64,000 nucleotides of DNA, from NCBI GenBank assembly GCA_025558075.1, contig JAHLKF010000012.1:1-64000 (forward strand), in the 5' to 3' direction. The notes beneath the pieces were generated by a model. The model searched no databases, was not told where the DNA came from, and worked only from the letters and a program-made list of their open reading frames with translations. Positions 18,083 through 30,900 of the stretch are shown here, piece by piece. A program made the translations under genes and the position numbers. The stretch's first letter is position 1; every line of letters begins with the position of its first letter. Origin of the DNA: Gaertneriomyces semiglobifer. Its lineage: Eukaryota; Chytridiomycota; Chytridiomycetes; Spizellomycetales; Spizellomycetaceae.

Positions 18083-19787
18083 TCACTTGTGCCTTGTCTA
18101 TCTATGTTGACACCCTGCTGCAGCTTGCCTAGTGGCCGTAAGGAATCCTCATTTTCCCACCGGATTTGCTACCCGCTCACCTTTCCTTTCCGCAAATATC
18201 CGGATTGGTGATTCAAAATTTCCCACTGGCGTTTCGATCCCGTCCATTGAATTTGGCACTGATCAGCTGAATTTGAACTTGGGCCACATGCATTGAAATT
18301 GACCCAATTGACATTCAAATTCAAATTCAATGCACATATATTATCGATATCATGATGCGCACAATCCGGTAATATTAATATCGATGCTATATATATATAT
18401 ATATATATATATATAAGAATTATTAGCAGGGCAACAGCGGATGATAGTTGACATATGAGAACTATTGAATCAATAACATTTTTTGTATTTAACAGGCCAG
18501 CATTGCAACAATGTGTGTGCCAAGCGAAATTGAAAGGCCAAATGGATTGACTGATATTGATCTTGAATTGATGCGAGTGGCAAATGACACTGATCACAAC
18601 GACACACCACCAATGACAATTTGGATACGTCGCTGCTGATTGGTGGCAATGCCCATGAGAAAAAAAGGAGAACGGGACATTCCTCCATTACTGCCGGGCT
18701 GCAGCATGCATGTGCATACATGCGTGGTTGATTCCCGTCCTCACTTTGATGATGGATTTGAATTTGGATTGAATTGAACTTGAAAAGGAAACGCTCGTCT
18801 GCTCGCGCGCGGGTGGGAGAAGGTGGCCGACGTGGAGCATGCGCAGTACATGATGCAGAGCAGAGAAAGAGGCAACCACAATTGCATGGCAAATTCCGCT
18901 GCCTCCTTTGTCTGTATACTGTACAAAGGGGCGACGGACCTCTCTCGCATTTCAACCGGCCCGCGCGATCGCCACCAAATACCCGCCATCGCCTCAATGC
19001 TGAGAAACCATCCGCTAAGAGTAAAAGTTAGATCGACGTATGGTTCACAGTATCTCAACCTCCTTTTCGCTTTGCCTGTATTGCTTATTGTTATTCAGCA
19101 GCTTCCACCCTCAACTTTTCTCATCAAGCTCATTCAGGTCATAAGAACATCCAGGCGCGTTCAATTCACAGCATGCAGACGGATCGTTCTCCGCGCACGG
19201 TACAAGTGCAACATGGTGAGTAGTGGCAAGGCACGAAAACTTCTTCTATCGAGTGGCCGTCGCCGCTGCGTTCCATTGCTTCTGCCGTTAGTTCTACACG
19301 CACGCTTGCTGTTACAACGCGCACACTCAAGTTGAAGAAATGTGCATATTGACGCAAGGACATGTACATGACCCTGCTAACTCCATCCTTCTGCTCAAGC
19401 TATTAGACTTTGTACACGTTGGAAAACGAACTGGCGTGCATCGTTCGTGGAATGAAGTGGCCAGCAGACTGCGACTCTTGCGAGCCGAGAGCCATCTGGT
19501 CAAAGCGGTCCCGCAACAGGAGCGCGCCACATATACAACGCTGTTCGTGTTCTGCACAAACCTTTACCTCTGAATTCCGAACCATCCAAGTTCGCTCGCC
19601 TCCTTATTATCCATTGAGGTTGTGTTGGTTGCAAGTACCTGCTGTTTATTAGCTGAATAACATTTGTTTGCTAAATAGGACCCTCGATTCCATCCAAGGC
19701 ACGCGCGCGCGCCACTGACGAGCAACCGACGACCAACTTACTACCCTGTACTAACTAGCGGACTTGACGGCAGGACGGAGAGCAAGA
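18083..19787. other. Intergenic interval with palindromes and microsatellite
   Basis: No convincing gene. At about 18288-18334 an imperfect palindrome pairs TGCATTGAAATTGA with TCAAATTCAATGCA, and related ATTGAATTTG words recur at about 18225-18275 and 18755-18785. A dinucleotide repeat follows at 18388-18415. A plus-strand ORF over 18823-19335 has Arg- and Leu-rich composition without domain features. The right end should contain the promoter and 5' leader of the F-box gene. Confidence 0.5.
18388..18415. repeat. (TA)n microsatellite, 14 units
   Basis: Fourteen uninterrupted TA dinucleotides, next to the ATTGAATTTG palindrome region. Likely length-polymorphic between strains. Confidence 0.95.
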
Positions 19788-22150
19788 ATGCCACGAATAC
19801 GAACAAAGTCATCGTCCAAATCGTCTTCTTCCGCCTTGGGGCCATCAGGACCGCCTTCTCCTATCAAGGTCGTCAATCTCATTCATCGACCTTCGTCTGC
19901 CACCACTCCCTCGCCTTGTCACCCCACCTCGACTGTATCGAAGCATGGACGAGCATCCAGTGGTTGGCTACCATTGGATGGACAGAAGAATGATACTGCG
20001 AGTCACACCTCAGAGCAATGTTTCCTTTCAACGTTGCCCTATGAACTGATCATTACAATTGTCTCCCTGGTGGACGTGCGCTCCCGATGCCGCCTTGCAA
20101 GAAGCTCTAAACACCTTAAATCCACCCTTTATTCGGAACCCTCGCTATGGTCTCGCCTCGATTTATCTAACAGATACTCCCTTGGTGGTGATAAACGCAG
20201 TACCAGCCGCGTCTCTGAAACCATGCCCGTCCTATTTGCGAACTCACACTCGGCTGCTCGATTTCGGTCTCTCGCCAAATTGGACGTTAGCTGTACCGAC
20301 ATGGATCTATTCCTCCTCACATTACCCAAAATTCAACCCATTCTTGCCCATTCTCTCACCCATTTGATCCTCAACGGCTGTTCCAATATCTCCAGCGGCT
20401 CGTTGTACTATTTAAAACATTTCCCCAACTTACAAGCCTTAGATCTATCCCACTGTGAAGGCATCGATGATACCGCTCTCGAAGTCATCTCTTTCTATCT
20501 ACCAAACATCACGCACCTCAACCTCTCGTATCTCTTTCGCATCTCGGAACGCGGCATCTCGCGTCTCTTCCGTCTCCCTCATCTTTCCAGCGTCAACCTC
20601 ATGGGCTGTTATCGCATTAAGCAATACCCCTGGGCTACCGCCTCCGACGGCGCCTCACGCTCCATTCTCCCCATCAAGGAACTCATGTTGGGCGAAGATT
20701 CGCGAATCCAAACCCGCGGCTTTTGGCTCCTATGGTGTACCTTTAACTTTTCCACTGACCGTCTCGTGTCCCTCTGTCCCCATCTGGAGACCTTGAGGCT
20801 TAACATGGTTCTGTTCGACTTGCCGTCCGACGGCTTGTTCACCTTACTGACACATTTGCATCACCTAAAACACTTGAGTCTCGTCATTGATCGCGTATCT
20901 GTCCCCGCCCTCTGTACCGCCGCATCCCGTCTCCAACAACTCGATACCTTTGAAGCCACCCTCCACATTGGTGTGTCGGGCGACTTGGTCGAACAACTTG
21001 TCCGCGCTAACACCTTCGCACGCCTCAAAGCACTCAAATTTCATTCCAAGCATACTACCGTCTTTTCTGATACTTCCCTGGCCGCCCTTGTTAGCTCGGC
21101 GCCCAAGTTGGAGTACTTGGAGTTGAATGGGGATGATATATCACCTACGGGCATGACACCCGTTACACAGCTGAAGCATCTGCAATCGCTTTTGGTGCAT
21201 CATACCCAATGTTCGAACCGCACATTCAAATTGTTGAACCAATTAAAGCTGAGAGAGTTAACAATGACTGATTGGAAACAGATGGAGTACAGCAATCGCA
21301 TATGGTGGATTGTGAAGGACAGGACAGGGGTTTGGGAGAGTCTAAAAAAACTGGAACTGAGTGGACATGCTTTGGCCACAGAGGGTAGTGCAACCCCTGC
21401 GGGACGCCACACGCGTAGAGGTGCAGGCGGGGTAGCAGACAAGGACTTGGCTAGGTTGATTGAAAGGTGTCAGCAGTTGCAGTAAGTGCCAGCATGTGTG
21501 CCTGTCGTTCAGGGAGCTTGCTCCTTTACCATGTATCTATCATTCCTGCTCTGAGAAGTTGGACCTGACCATGACCGTTTGTTCACAGGTGGATTGACCT
21601 CTCCTTTCCCCACACCTTCCCACGCACTGTTGCTGCCATTACTTACTCTTGTCCCAACCTCGTCTACCTCCGGCTCGCCCGTATCGCTCCGCCTCCACTC
21701 CGGTTGCACGGTCTTTCTCGCAATAATCCTGGAATCCAACTTCTCTCCTCTCAGACCTCGTCCCCGCTACTTTCCCCCTCAGTGTGTGACCCCTCCACGT
21801 CTACTTTTCACGCTTCTTCGCCAGAATCGAAAAGCCTGAGTCAGTTTGCACGCCACGGTGGCAGGAAACTCCGCGTGTTGGACGTCACAGGCAACATAGG
21901 ACTCTCTAATTGGGTGCTGATGCAACTCGTTGGGCTGCCCTGTTTGCACACTCTGTTTGTCGACGCGTGTGAGGGGATCACGACTGAGGGGGTGGTGCGG
22001 TTCGCCGAGACAAAGGAGCAAGAGTTGAAGCGGGTGCATGTAAGGAATTGCCGGGGGTGCAGAACGACGGTCCAGAGGAGAGAGGGCGTGGAGGTCGAAG
22101 TGGTCGTCGATGGGGCTAGAGTGCTGGGAAGGAGGTGGGGCGAGGATTAA
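19788..22150 (+). CDS. F-box and leucine-rich-repeat protein
   Basis: Two exons, 19788-21481 and 21589-22150, joined at GTAAGT...CACAG with the codon split CA|G. The total is 2256 nt, 751 aa. Residues 1-75 are a basic, Ser-rich leader. An F-box follows at about 80-130 (LSTLPYELIITIVSLVDVRS, then a Trp-Ser-Arg-Leu-Asp-Leu end). Cysteine-type LRRs follow, with units such as LTHLILNGCSNIS, LQALDLSHCEGIDD and LSSVNLMGCYRI; the last repeats lie in exon 2 (RVLDVTGNIG, HTLFVDACEGITT). Such proteins are substrate receptors of SCF ubiquitin ligases, with the F-box binding Skp1 and the LRRs the target. The target is unknown. A Ser/Pro-rich insertion interrupts the LRRs at about residues 600-640. Confidence 0.85.
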
Positions 22151-23678
22151 CTCCCAGCCATTGATCTTTCGTTTTTGGCATGCCGTTTGGTGGCGTGGCT
22201 TTGTTTCTTTCATTCACTTTTTGGAACGTAGAGATCGGATGCGAGTGTGGGTGTATTTTGTGGGAGGAGTCGTGGATGAGCATCAGAACCCAATTCTCTA
22301 CTCAACTACTTTGCAGTATCATCTATGGAAAAGGTGTCGGGCAAGCGCAGTGTACACAGAACAGGCTTGCGCCTGCCATATGCTAGATCTGTTCGTAGCC
22401 TTGCTGGAGCAACGTGTAGGAGATAGCACTGCTACTTGTAGGAAACCCATGGACCATGCCATGTGTGTCCATATAAAGGTTAAGCAAAGCACCTGTGTAG
22501 CGACAAGGTTGGCTGTAGCGTAAAGTCATTATTTCCCTGTAGTTCTATCGAGTTGCTCTCTCCCAGGTGCTCTGATATTGGGTGGTATGCAGTTCTTTGC
22601 CTGTGACTGGATGACGAGGAAGTGCCTCGTACTCAGATGCCGTCCCGCCTAGGTCACCTTTTTCGCTCTTAGTGGAGTGTCGCATGTTTGCTGAGGAACC
22701 TCTGAATATTGCAATAAACCTGCAATATTCAGGACGGTCTCTCAGTAGACGTGCGAACTGCGCTGAGAAATGACAAGCAGGCCTCAAGGCATGGCACACA
22801 CATCCAGCGCGGAGCTTCCTTCAACACCGTTTACACAGGCACACCATTACTACTTTCCTCTGACAGCGCGTAAACTGGAACATATCCTCAGTGATGTAGG
22901 TGGCATCATTCTCCAATGATCCCGTATAGGCTATAGGCAGTGCCGTAGATCACCGGTCAAACGCAAATTACATAGTACCATCATCGGATAAGTTCCATTC
23001 TCGTTCACGTGCCGTCGTAGCCATAGCAATGTGAGAGATGTGCAGGAATTGAACCCACAAAACGACAACCGACATCTCGTAATTCAGCGCGCTGATACGG
23101 CCTTCGAAGCACAAGATGTCCCATTCGGAAATGGCGGCAGGTCCATTGATCACTACCAAGAAACCTGGTAGAGGGGAATATCTGCCACAAAGTGAAAGAA
23201 TGGGTGGTGGTTTGGTATTCCCAGAAATAGAGTGCCGGAACTTCCAGATAGAAAAAGTAGAAAGAGGTTCCGATAAAGAGCTGGGTTGGCGGTTATGCGG
23301 GCGCCATTCTATCGTCACAATTGTTGCGGTGAACTTCAGTACGAGCTGATCAGGCACTGGTACTCGTAGTGAAGCGACCGAATCAACATCGTTCCGAGTA
23401 GATTCCACCAGTATGCCCGTTACATCCGTAAGAATCTGCTTGTCGACTGTTGTCCATCTGCAGCTTTCGGGCGAGATTCCCTTTTTATAGCCAGCGGCTT
23501 GTGGAAGAAAGGTCCCGTGACCTTGCTGATGTCAGCATGCTGACCTAATCCACTTTGAACGCGCGCGGCCTGCCGCCCTTGCGACCTCTTTTCCAAAAAG
23601 GCTTCAACATTCGCCTTGAAATTGACGAGGAGAACGGTCCAGCTTCGTTGGAGACGTTAGGTAGCCTAGTAAATAACA
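22151..23678. other. Intergenic interval, no supported gene
   Basis: A minus-strand frame is open from about 23550 to 22968 (roughly 190 codons) but has no ATG in a useful position and no recognisable domain. It could be a decayed gene or a missed terminal exon. The right 150 bases should hold the promoter of the RING-CH gene. No repeat or RNA gene was seen. Confidence 0.4.
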
Positions 23679-24656
23679 ATGGTTGAGGCTGTTGTTGGAT
23701 CGCTAGGAGATGTGCCTGTAGACGACTTGGTAGAGCGAACCCCGCTTCTATCGAATACTCGCTCGGTGAGGCCGGAGCCTATCCACACGCGCAAGGGTAA
23801 GGCCCTACTTTTGCATCCATTTGTGTGGGAGAGCACTAATAGAATATATCATATCACAGGAAGATGCTGGTGCTGTTGGGAAGAAACAGAGTCCCGCTCT
23901 AACCCCCTCATTCGTGTATGTTGGGGTTGCAAAGACCCTGACCTGCAATTCGTACATCAGGAATGCATTGATAAGTATATCACCGCATTACCCTCCCCAC
24001 CACCAGTACCCGCACCGTGGTCTTTGGTAGAACGCGGAGCCTGGGGTTCTCCCGACTCGACCGCAAGAACCGCCAGTCGTACGGTAAACGAAGTGGCGCC
24101 ATTCCCAGAGCCGGAGGATTTTGCAGATATACTGCACACCCACACTGCGACGGACACGGCATTGCTGTCGGAAGCGTCCTCCGCGGTCGTGACCGCACCG
24201 TCTTCATCATCCTCTACTACCTCGGCGTCGACACCGCTGCCACCCGCGCCTCCTTCCTGCTCGAGGTATCGTTGCTCTCGATGTACAGACCCCTATACCG
24301 TCACGGTAAAGCCCATCAGCCCGTTCCGGGTCCTACGTCAGGACCTCTTTCTTTTCCACGCCATGCTCCTCATGTTTCTGTGTATCATCGCCCTCACCCT
24401 GTGCTGCATCATTTTGTTCGTCCAGCACGTGGGCAAAGCGTCACCGTTATTTGAGATGCCATTCTTCACAATTACAATGGCAGAATTTGCCTTGGTAATG
24501 ATGTGTGCTTGTGATTGTTTGTTCTTCTTCACTATGCGCGTGGTGTTGGAGACATGTGAAGGGCACACCAAGAAACATGTGCACAGCGTGAGTTATGGGA
24601 GCTGTGTGTCAACGCTTGAAGACTGCTTGCAACCTGTTGGGGAGAATGCTGTTTAA
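23679..24656 (+). CDS. RING-CH (MARCH-like) membrane E3 ubiquitin ligase
   Basis: A single-exon ORF of 325 aa from ATG 23679. A RINGv pattern starts near residue 66: CWCCWEE, then CWGC, then the His-x2-Cys of HQEC. The final Cys pair (RYRCSRC) comes only after an insertion of about 90 residues rich in Ser, Thr, Pro and Ala. Two hydrophobic membrane segments follow (about 228-252 and 263-290), separated by a short polar loop. RING-CH ligases of the MARCH/Doa10 class ubiquitinate membrane proteins in ER, Golgi or endosomes. The long insertion inside the zinc-binding domain is unusual; if it loops out, both zinc sites could still form. Confidence 0.75.
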   Translation: MVEAVVGSLGDVPVDDLVERTPLLSNTRSVRPEPIHTRKGKALLLHPFVWESTNRIYHITGRCWCCWEETESRSNPLIRVCWGCKDPDLQFVHQECIDKYITALPSPPPVPAPWSLVERGAWGSPDSTARTASRTVNEVAPFPEPEDFADILHTHTATDTALLSEASSAVVTAPSSSSSTTSASTPLPPAPPSCSRYRCSRCTDPYTVTVKPISPFRVLRQDLFLFHAMLLMFLCIIALTLCCIILFVQHVGKASPLFEMPFFTITMAEFALVMMCACDCLFFFTMRVVLETCEGHTKKHVHSVSYGSCVSTLEDCLQPVGENAV

Positions 24657-24907
24657 GTGCCCTGAACTTTGAGCGTGCGGTACAGTTTCGACGCTGCCGA
24701 AATAATGCCAAGTGAGAGGGATAGTAGATGACTGGCTCACTCGACTGGCAATTGCCTCATGTACATCTGTAGATAGTCTCTTTCGATTTTTTTCAATGCC
24801 TTTATCTCAACACATTGTCTATTCTTATGTACACTCGCAAACCTTAGGTTATTATCATATATACACGTATGCGTCATTTATTATCGTTCATGTTGTTAAT
24901 GGATGGC

Positions 24908-27900
24908 TTACCGCCGTCCGGATCTTTCCAAAAACACCTTCTTTTCGACCGGCTGGACAAACTCTGCGGCCTTCTGTCTCCTCTCCATCAATGGCGTAAT
25001 CATATCTGCCCGTCCTCTCGTGCCCTGGTCCAACGCCATGGACACTCTGTTCATATACCATTTCTTTGCCCTTGGAGGAAGTTCTCGCGGTATGGCCGGC
25101 GGTCGTACTATCGTGGGTGTGATATCTGGCTCCGCCACATTTGGTTCCACTAACGGGATGGAACTCAGCTCCTGGCTCGGTAAAAGCGGATTTAATCGCA
25201 GTACCGGCAATAATAATTTCCAAATGGCAGTGTCTCCGCCATACTTCATCTCTTCCTGTTTCTCATAGTCAATCATGCTTTCAATGCTATTGTCCGCCCG
25301 TGCAAACGCCTTAAGGCTGTCAGAGAGAAGCTCCATTGCAGACACAACCTTGGTGGTTACTTTGATAGGTATGGTTTTTGGTGCCACCAACGTACGGGTA
25401 CGCAGTGAAAGGTCTATCTTGTCATCCCCCGGTTTCAGTCCCTTCACCACGACCGTAAAGCTCTGCCTTGTTTTCGGCCGAATTTGCGCAGTCACGGGTG
25501 ATATCTTATAGGAAACTTTGCTTGTTTCGCTGAAATGCTCGACGTTTTCCAATAGCAGAACCCCATTGGCGTCTGTCACCCCCAAGTCTATCACGGTGTC
25601 ACCAACATTTTCCACTTCAAAGTGTTTGCGCACACGCTGCTTCTCAGGGACTTTCGGAAACGTAAGTCGAATGGCATTGCTTGGCTTTTCCGGTTGGCCG
25701 GTATCATCGGTGGTCGGGGTTGCGGTGAAGCCAAATTCGCCACCTGTTCCTTGCAGCTCAATGACGTCTAACACTTTTTCAGTTCCTTTTAAACGTCGGG
25801 TACGAGGCGTCTTGACGCGAGGTTTCGCTTGCCTAGGGGTTGGCATTTCCGCGATTTCAGCTCCCTCCTCACTTTCTATTCCTTCCCGTTCCATGTCTTC
25901 CATAGTAGGTTCCTCGACTTTCTCTTCGCGTTTTTCCCATAATTCCTCACGAGGACCGAGTTCCATCGTCGCTTCTTCTTCCTCTTCTTCCACATCGTCC
26001 AAGTTAATAAAAGCAATCTTTCCGCGCTGTTCTTGAGCTGACGTGTTGGGATTGAAGTAGACCTTAACCTTGCGACTCTCTCCAGGAGGAATTTCGAGCA
26101 CCCTACGAGCACGGTTTAGGCTCATGTAAAACTTTCCATGGCTGACTAACGTATCAAACTCACCGCACATCCGTGGTGAATGCATCACTACTTGTCCTTG
26201 GCGCAACTCTCATCGGTAGGCTCGTTGGGTTCTTGATTTCAATCTCCCTGAATTCCGGGTTGTCCATTCCCACCACTCCAAAGTTTGCGAACTTCGTGTC
26301 GAGAACAACAGCAGGATCAACACCAGCTCCAACGAACGTGACTGGGAAGCTGCCTTCATCAGTCTCAACGTAACCAGTCGCCTCATAACTGACGGCAATG
26401 TGAGGTTTGAACTTGACAGCAATAGATATTTCTTGACGGGACGCCGCTACACCCTGCAATACACGTCAATGGGCGTTCTAGTGGAAGAGGACCGCCGTGG
26501 ACACCGGAACGCACCTCTGCCGCACCCTCAACCTCAAATACGTCTGCAAAGCTCGGGTCAACGTGAAACCTCCACTTGAGTGGTCTACGGACGGGGTTGC
26601 GAAAAGCAAAGGTGGTGGCTTTCGCCTTTTTGCTCTGCACTGGACCGAATGCCACAGGTGCGGGAGACTCCAGTGGCAAGGGCTCCTACAATAGCGTGGG
26701 TTAGGCATGATCAGATCGCTTCTTGCCAAACGAGAAACGTACATCAACCAATGTCCCGTTAACCTCCAATGTTACAATGCCCAATGATTCAATTTCCGAC
26801 GCTATCTCAATGGTGCCGCTAAAGCTCTCACTTTGAGGTAGCACTGTTTCGTCAGAAATGTCCACCCCCTTCAGTTCGCAGGTGAATTCTCGCAGACCCT
26901 GCGGTGATATAACTCCAGTTGTTGGAGTAATCACAAAGCGACTTTCGCCACAAGTGATGCTAAAGGGAGCTGCAAAAAGATTTGGGTTGTGTAACAAGAA
27001 CTTGGTGGTGGAGCCGAACTCTATGTTCTGATAGATATAGCGTCAGCGTGACCTGCTCCAAATGCTCAATTGCCTGCGTACTAACCGCTTCGCCAAAATC
27101 TATACGCTTCAGTTTATCACTTTCCAGATATCGACCGCCTTCCCGAACCGTGGCTCCCGCCAGCAGAGCAGTCAGCTTGCTTACAGCCCATCGGTACGCG
27201 AGGGGAACCACATGAGATGTGCCACCAAGCACCGAGAGCCGTAAGAAGCCGCTCTGTAGTCCCATCCGCACCAGTTGGGTGACTTTTTCTCCATCAACTT
27301 TCCCACTGTCGTCTGTTGGAAGTGGAGCTTGGATATGAAGCGTCAATGTTGCATTATTTCTCTCTCCGGCGACCTTGTTGGCAAGTAAAGAGATAGAATG
27401 CGGGTCCACCTTGATTTCAGTTGATAACTCGGGATCCGGCACTTCATTTGTAGGTTTCTCTTTGAGTGCCGCGCCATGAACATCAATGCCGTATTGGCAA
27501 TCATTATACACGACAAGTTTACGCTGCTGGCTCTCTCCAATCGAGATCGGGCCAAGATCTACTGATTCGGGAAGGCCTTCAACGTAGAGTTTGAACTCAG
27601 CACCATGTCCCTTGACAATAACCTTTTTTACATCCACTTGCGTCTTCACCTCTATCTCGCTGATGAAATCCCCGTGCTGATCGGGCTTGAATATGATGGG
27701 GACTGGTATTTCTTCGCCAGGGTCAACCTTGCCCTGCAAGTTGACGGTGGAAGCAAATCCTATCACACTTTCCCAGTCCCAATGCGGTTGAATTTCATAA
27801 CTGACGATTGCAGTTCCGTCATTTCTAAAAATGATCGTTCTCTCTCGTATCCCACCGATGCCGCACTGGCCGAAATCAATTTCAGCCGGTTCAATGGTTA

Positions 27901-30900
27901 GCTTAGGGTTGCCAACTGCACCGGATAACTTGAACGTCGAAATAACGACCCATCTCGTGCCGGCGTCGTCGGTAGCTTTCTCAATAATGAGCTTCGCCTC
28001 TTGCCAGTCGTCATCCTCATCGAGCACCGTAGAATCAAACGCGGTCTCGAATTCAACGCTCTCCTCAGTGTCCAACTGGCCCTCCGTTGGGCCGGTAAGT
28101 TTCCATGGGTTTCCCAGTTGTGCCCAGGTTTTTCCTTTGTCACCAGGTGGAGTCTTGCCTTTCTTCTTCGCGCGCCTTTTGCGCGTCCTTTCAGCGCTGC
28201 CATCGCCTGATTCTTCGATTACTGGTTCAATGCGCATTCGGTATTTGATTTTGGTGCTGCCGAAATTGACCAAACTCCTTTTGACCGACGGGACCTCTCC
28301 AACCATCACACGGCCGACAGAGATATCAGAGTCGTCATCAACTCCCAACTGTTCCTCGTACGCGCGCAATTTAAAAGGTTGCTGCCGATCCACGAACCCC
28401 TTGCCAAGATTAGTGGTTATAATGACCTTCCCTTCCAGCCAACACGGCTTTTGAGGAGCCACTGTAACGCCAACCTCTGCAGTATTCCCCGGTTTTAACG
28501 GTTCACCCTCTTTCCAGTTAGTGACTTTGATACCAATTGCGCTGGGCACTTCCATCGGTTCGAGGCGAACCGTAAGCGGTATGTCTAAGCTTCCAGTGTT
28601 AGTCACTTTCAGGCTTTGGCTTTGTATTTCCAGCACTGGCATGTTCGTAAAATTGAGTTGCCCATCAACGGACCATCCTGTGATGCCAGTGATGGCCCGC
28701 AAGGGTATGACCATTGCTTGTTGTTCTGGTAATCTGATTTGAACACCTTCTTTAATTACTTCCGTCTTTGAAGGCCAGAAGATTGTTTTTACATCGACGT
28801 GGGAACCAGGCGATACGCGAATTCGGCCGTTAGTATCCCGGGCCACCTCAAAGCGGAAGCTCTCATTACTGTGCATCAAATCAACATGTGCCTCAACGTT
28901 ACCCAAGTTCGTAAGCTGAAAAGACTTCTCGTAGGTGACACCAACTACGCAGGTCCCCCAATCAAGCCCGCCAAATGGCACATCCGTCTCATCAAGGTAG
29001 ACGGGCTTGATTCGCCAACCACCACCTGTACCCTTCAGTTCCAAGGTTAATGGGTCTTTGCTCCACACAATGCGGAATTTTTGGGTAAATCCACCTTCCT
29101 GTGGCGCCGTGAAGGTTGCTTGTATTGGAATGGAGCTGCCCGGCTCTATCTCCCCCTTGTACGTGCTCAGCGCAAATGGCATAATCGGAAGCGGGGCGTC
29201 GTAGTCTCCAGAACTTGCCACCACAGCCTCAACCCGGAAGATGTCCTTGTACGAACCTTGATTTTCGACGATAAACGTGCGTACCGCAGTCTTTTGGCGA
29301 CTCACCAAGCCAAAATCAATCGTGGATGGGTTGACTCCCAAAATAGGTGTGCCCACGCGAGCAGTTGTCGTAAAGGTAAGCACAACCTCACCTCCAGATA
29401 TGACCTCCCACATCTGCTGGTAATTCCCTGGGACCTTCGATTGGAACACTGCGGATATATTTACAGACTCTCTTGGGGAGATCGTACCCAGGGGCGGCTG
29501 CAGAGTAAAGAGTTCACCTTCGTGATCCTCGTCGACATACTCCGGCGGCACCATGCGTTCATCAGCCTTCAGTTGAATGAAGTAATCAAATGACATGTTT
29601 CCAACATTAGGGAGATTGAAAAGCAAAATTGGAGCAGTTTTCTCTCCAGCTTTGATGAGTCCGATGTCGAAGTTGTTCCCTCCAGCATCGCGATCTAACG
29701 TGCCTTCTTCCAGTGTTTCCATCACGTGTGTGGACTGTTGCAAACGGCGTAAGGCAGACGTAAGGAAATCACGGTTCTCAATCCAGGGATTTGCAAGTTG
29801 TTCCTTTACTGCCTTAATGACATTGCGAGTGCTGCTTAGGACCCGTTCATTGGCCGCCGCAAGTAAATTACGCTGAACTTGAGGGTCTGCCACGCTGCTA
29901 GCATCAGCGAGCATCTCTTCAGCAGCGTGTATCAAATTTTCAATAGGCTTCTGTAACTTGGACGTGTCCACCGTTTGTTCAGTGCCCACTTCCGAAGCTC
30001 TTCGTAAAGAATCTTCAGACAACTGGATGCTGCGAGATGACATGGGCCGACTTGTACTCGGCGACATTGGCCCAATCTTCCTACGGCCGTCCTTGCCCAA
30101 TTGGCCGGCGCCATCACCCTTACCAATGGATGCATCGAGTTCGTCCTCCAAATGCGATAGTTCATCCATATAGTGTTCCGTATCTGTACTTCTCACACCC
30201 GATGTACGTGGACCACGCGCAGACTCGGGCCGCCCAACATCTTCAGTGCCAGCTATCAGACGACGTCTTGCACTAGACGCGCGGGAAACAGACGTCGGGC
30301 GGCTAGATGTCGGCGGCCGGGGTGCGACCGCACTACGCGCGGCTAACTCCGCCGCACGAAGCCCTGCGAGGACTTCCTGTAGATTCTCCAGATGGCTGCT
30401 GAACGTCTGCTTGGCCGTTTCTACAGCACTTGCCACAGCGTTAGCCATTGCCCCGTCTTTACCTCTCGAGGGGGGAGTGGTGGACATCTCAGCGGTCAGA
30501 GGCTTCCGCGTAAGTACGTCTTCTCCAACCATTGTGGGAGGCGCAAGCTTAATGATGGCTTTCCCACCAGTTGCCGATAGTCGACCGCGGTATTGTTCGC
30601 CGTCTCGAGTTCGTACTATCCATTCAGCTGCATAGATAGCGTTGTATTCTCTCGGTAAGACCTGCATCTGGATAGTGATCGACTCGCCTGGCTCAATGAT
30701 TTCGTGCATGGGTTCAATGAAAAACACGTCAAATTCTTCAAGCGCCATCTCGAGACCGTCCTGTGTGACATCCATCAGAGTAATCTCGAACTCAATATGG
30801 CGTCTGCCAGTATTAGTGAACACGACAGGGTGGATATGTTGTTTGTTGATTTCAACAATTCCAAAATCCATGAACATGTCATCCTCTTGAATCCTTAGGT

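Noticed and set aside
18823..19335. Plus-strand ORF of 170 codons
   Set aside because: Arg- and Leu-rich translation without domain features in a region with palindromic repeats. Not supported.
22968..23408. Minus-strand open frame of 146 codons, open further upstream to about 23550
   Set aside because: No ATG at a useful position and no recognisable domain. Kept only as a possible decayed gene in the intergenic note.
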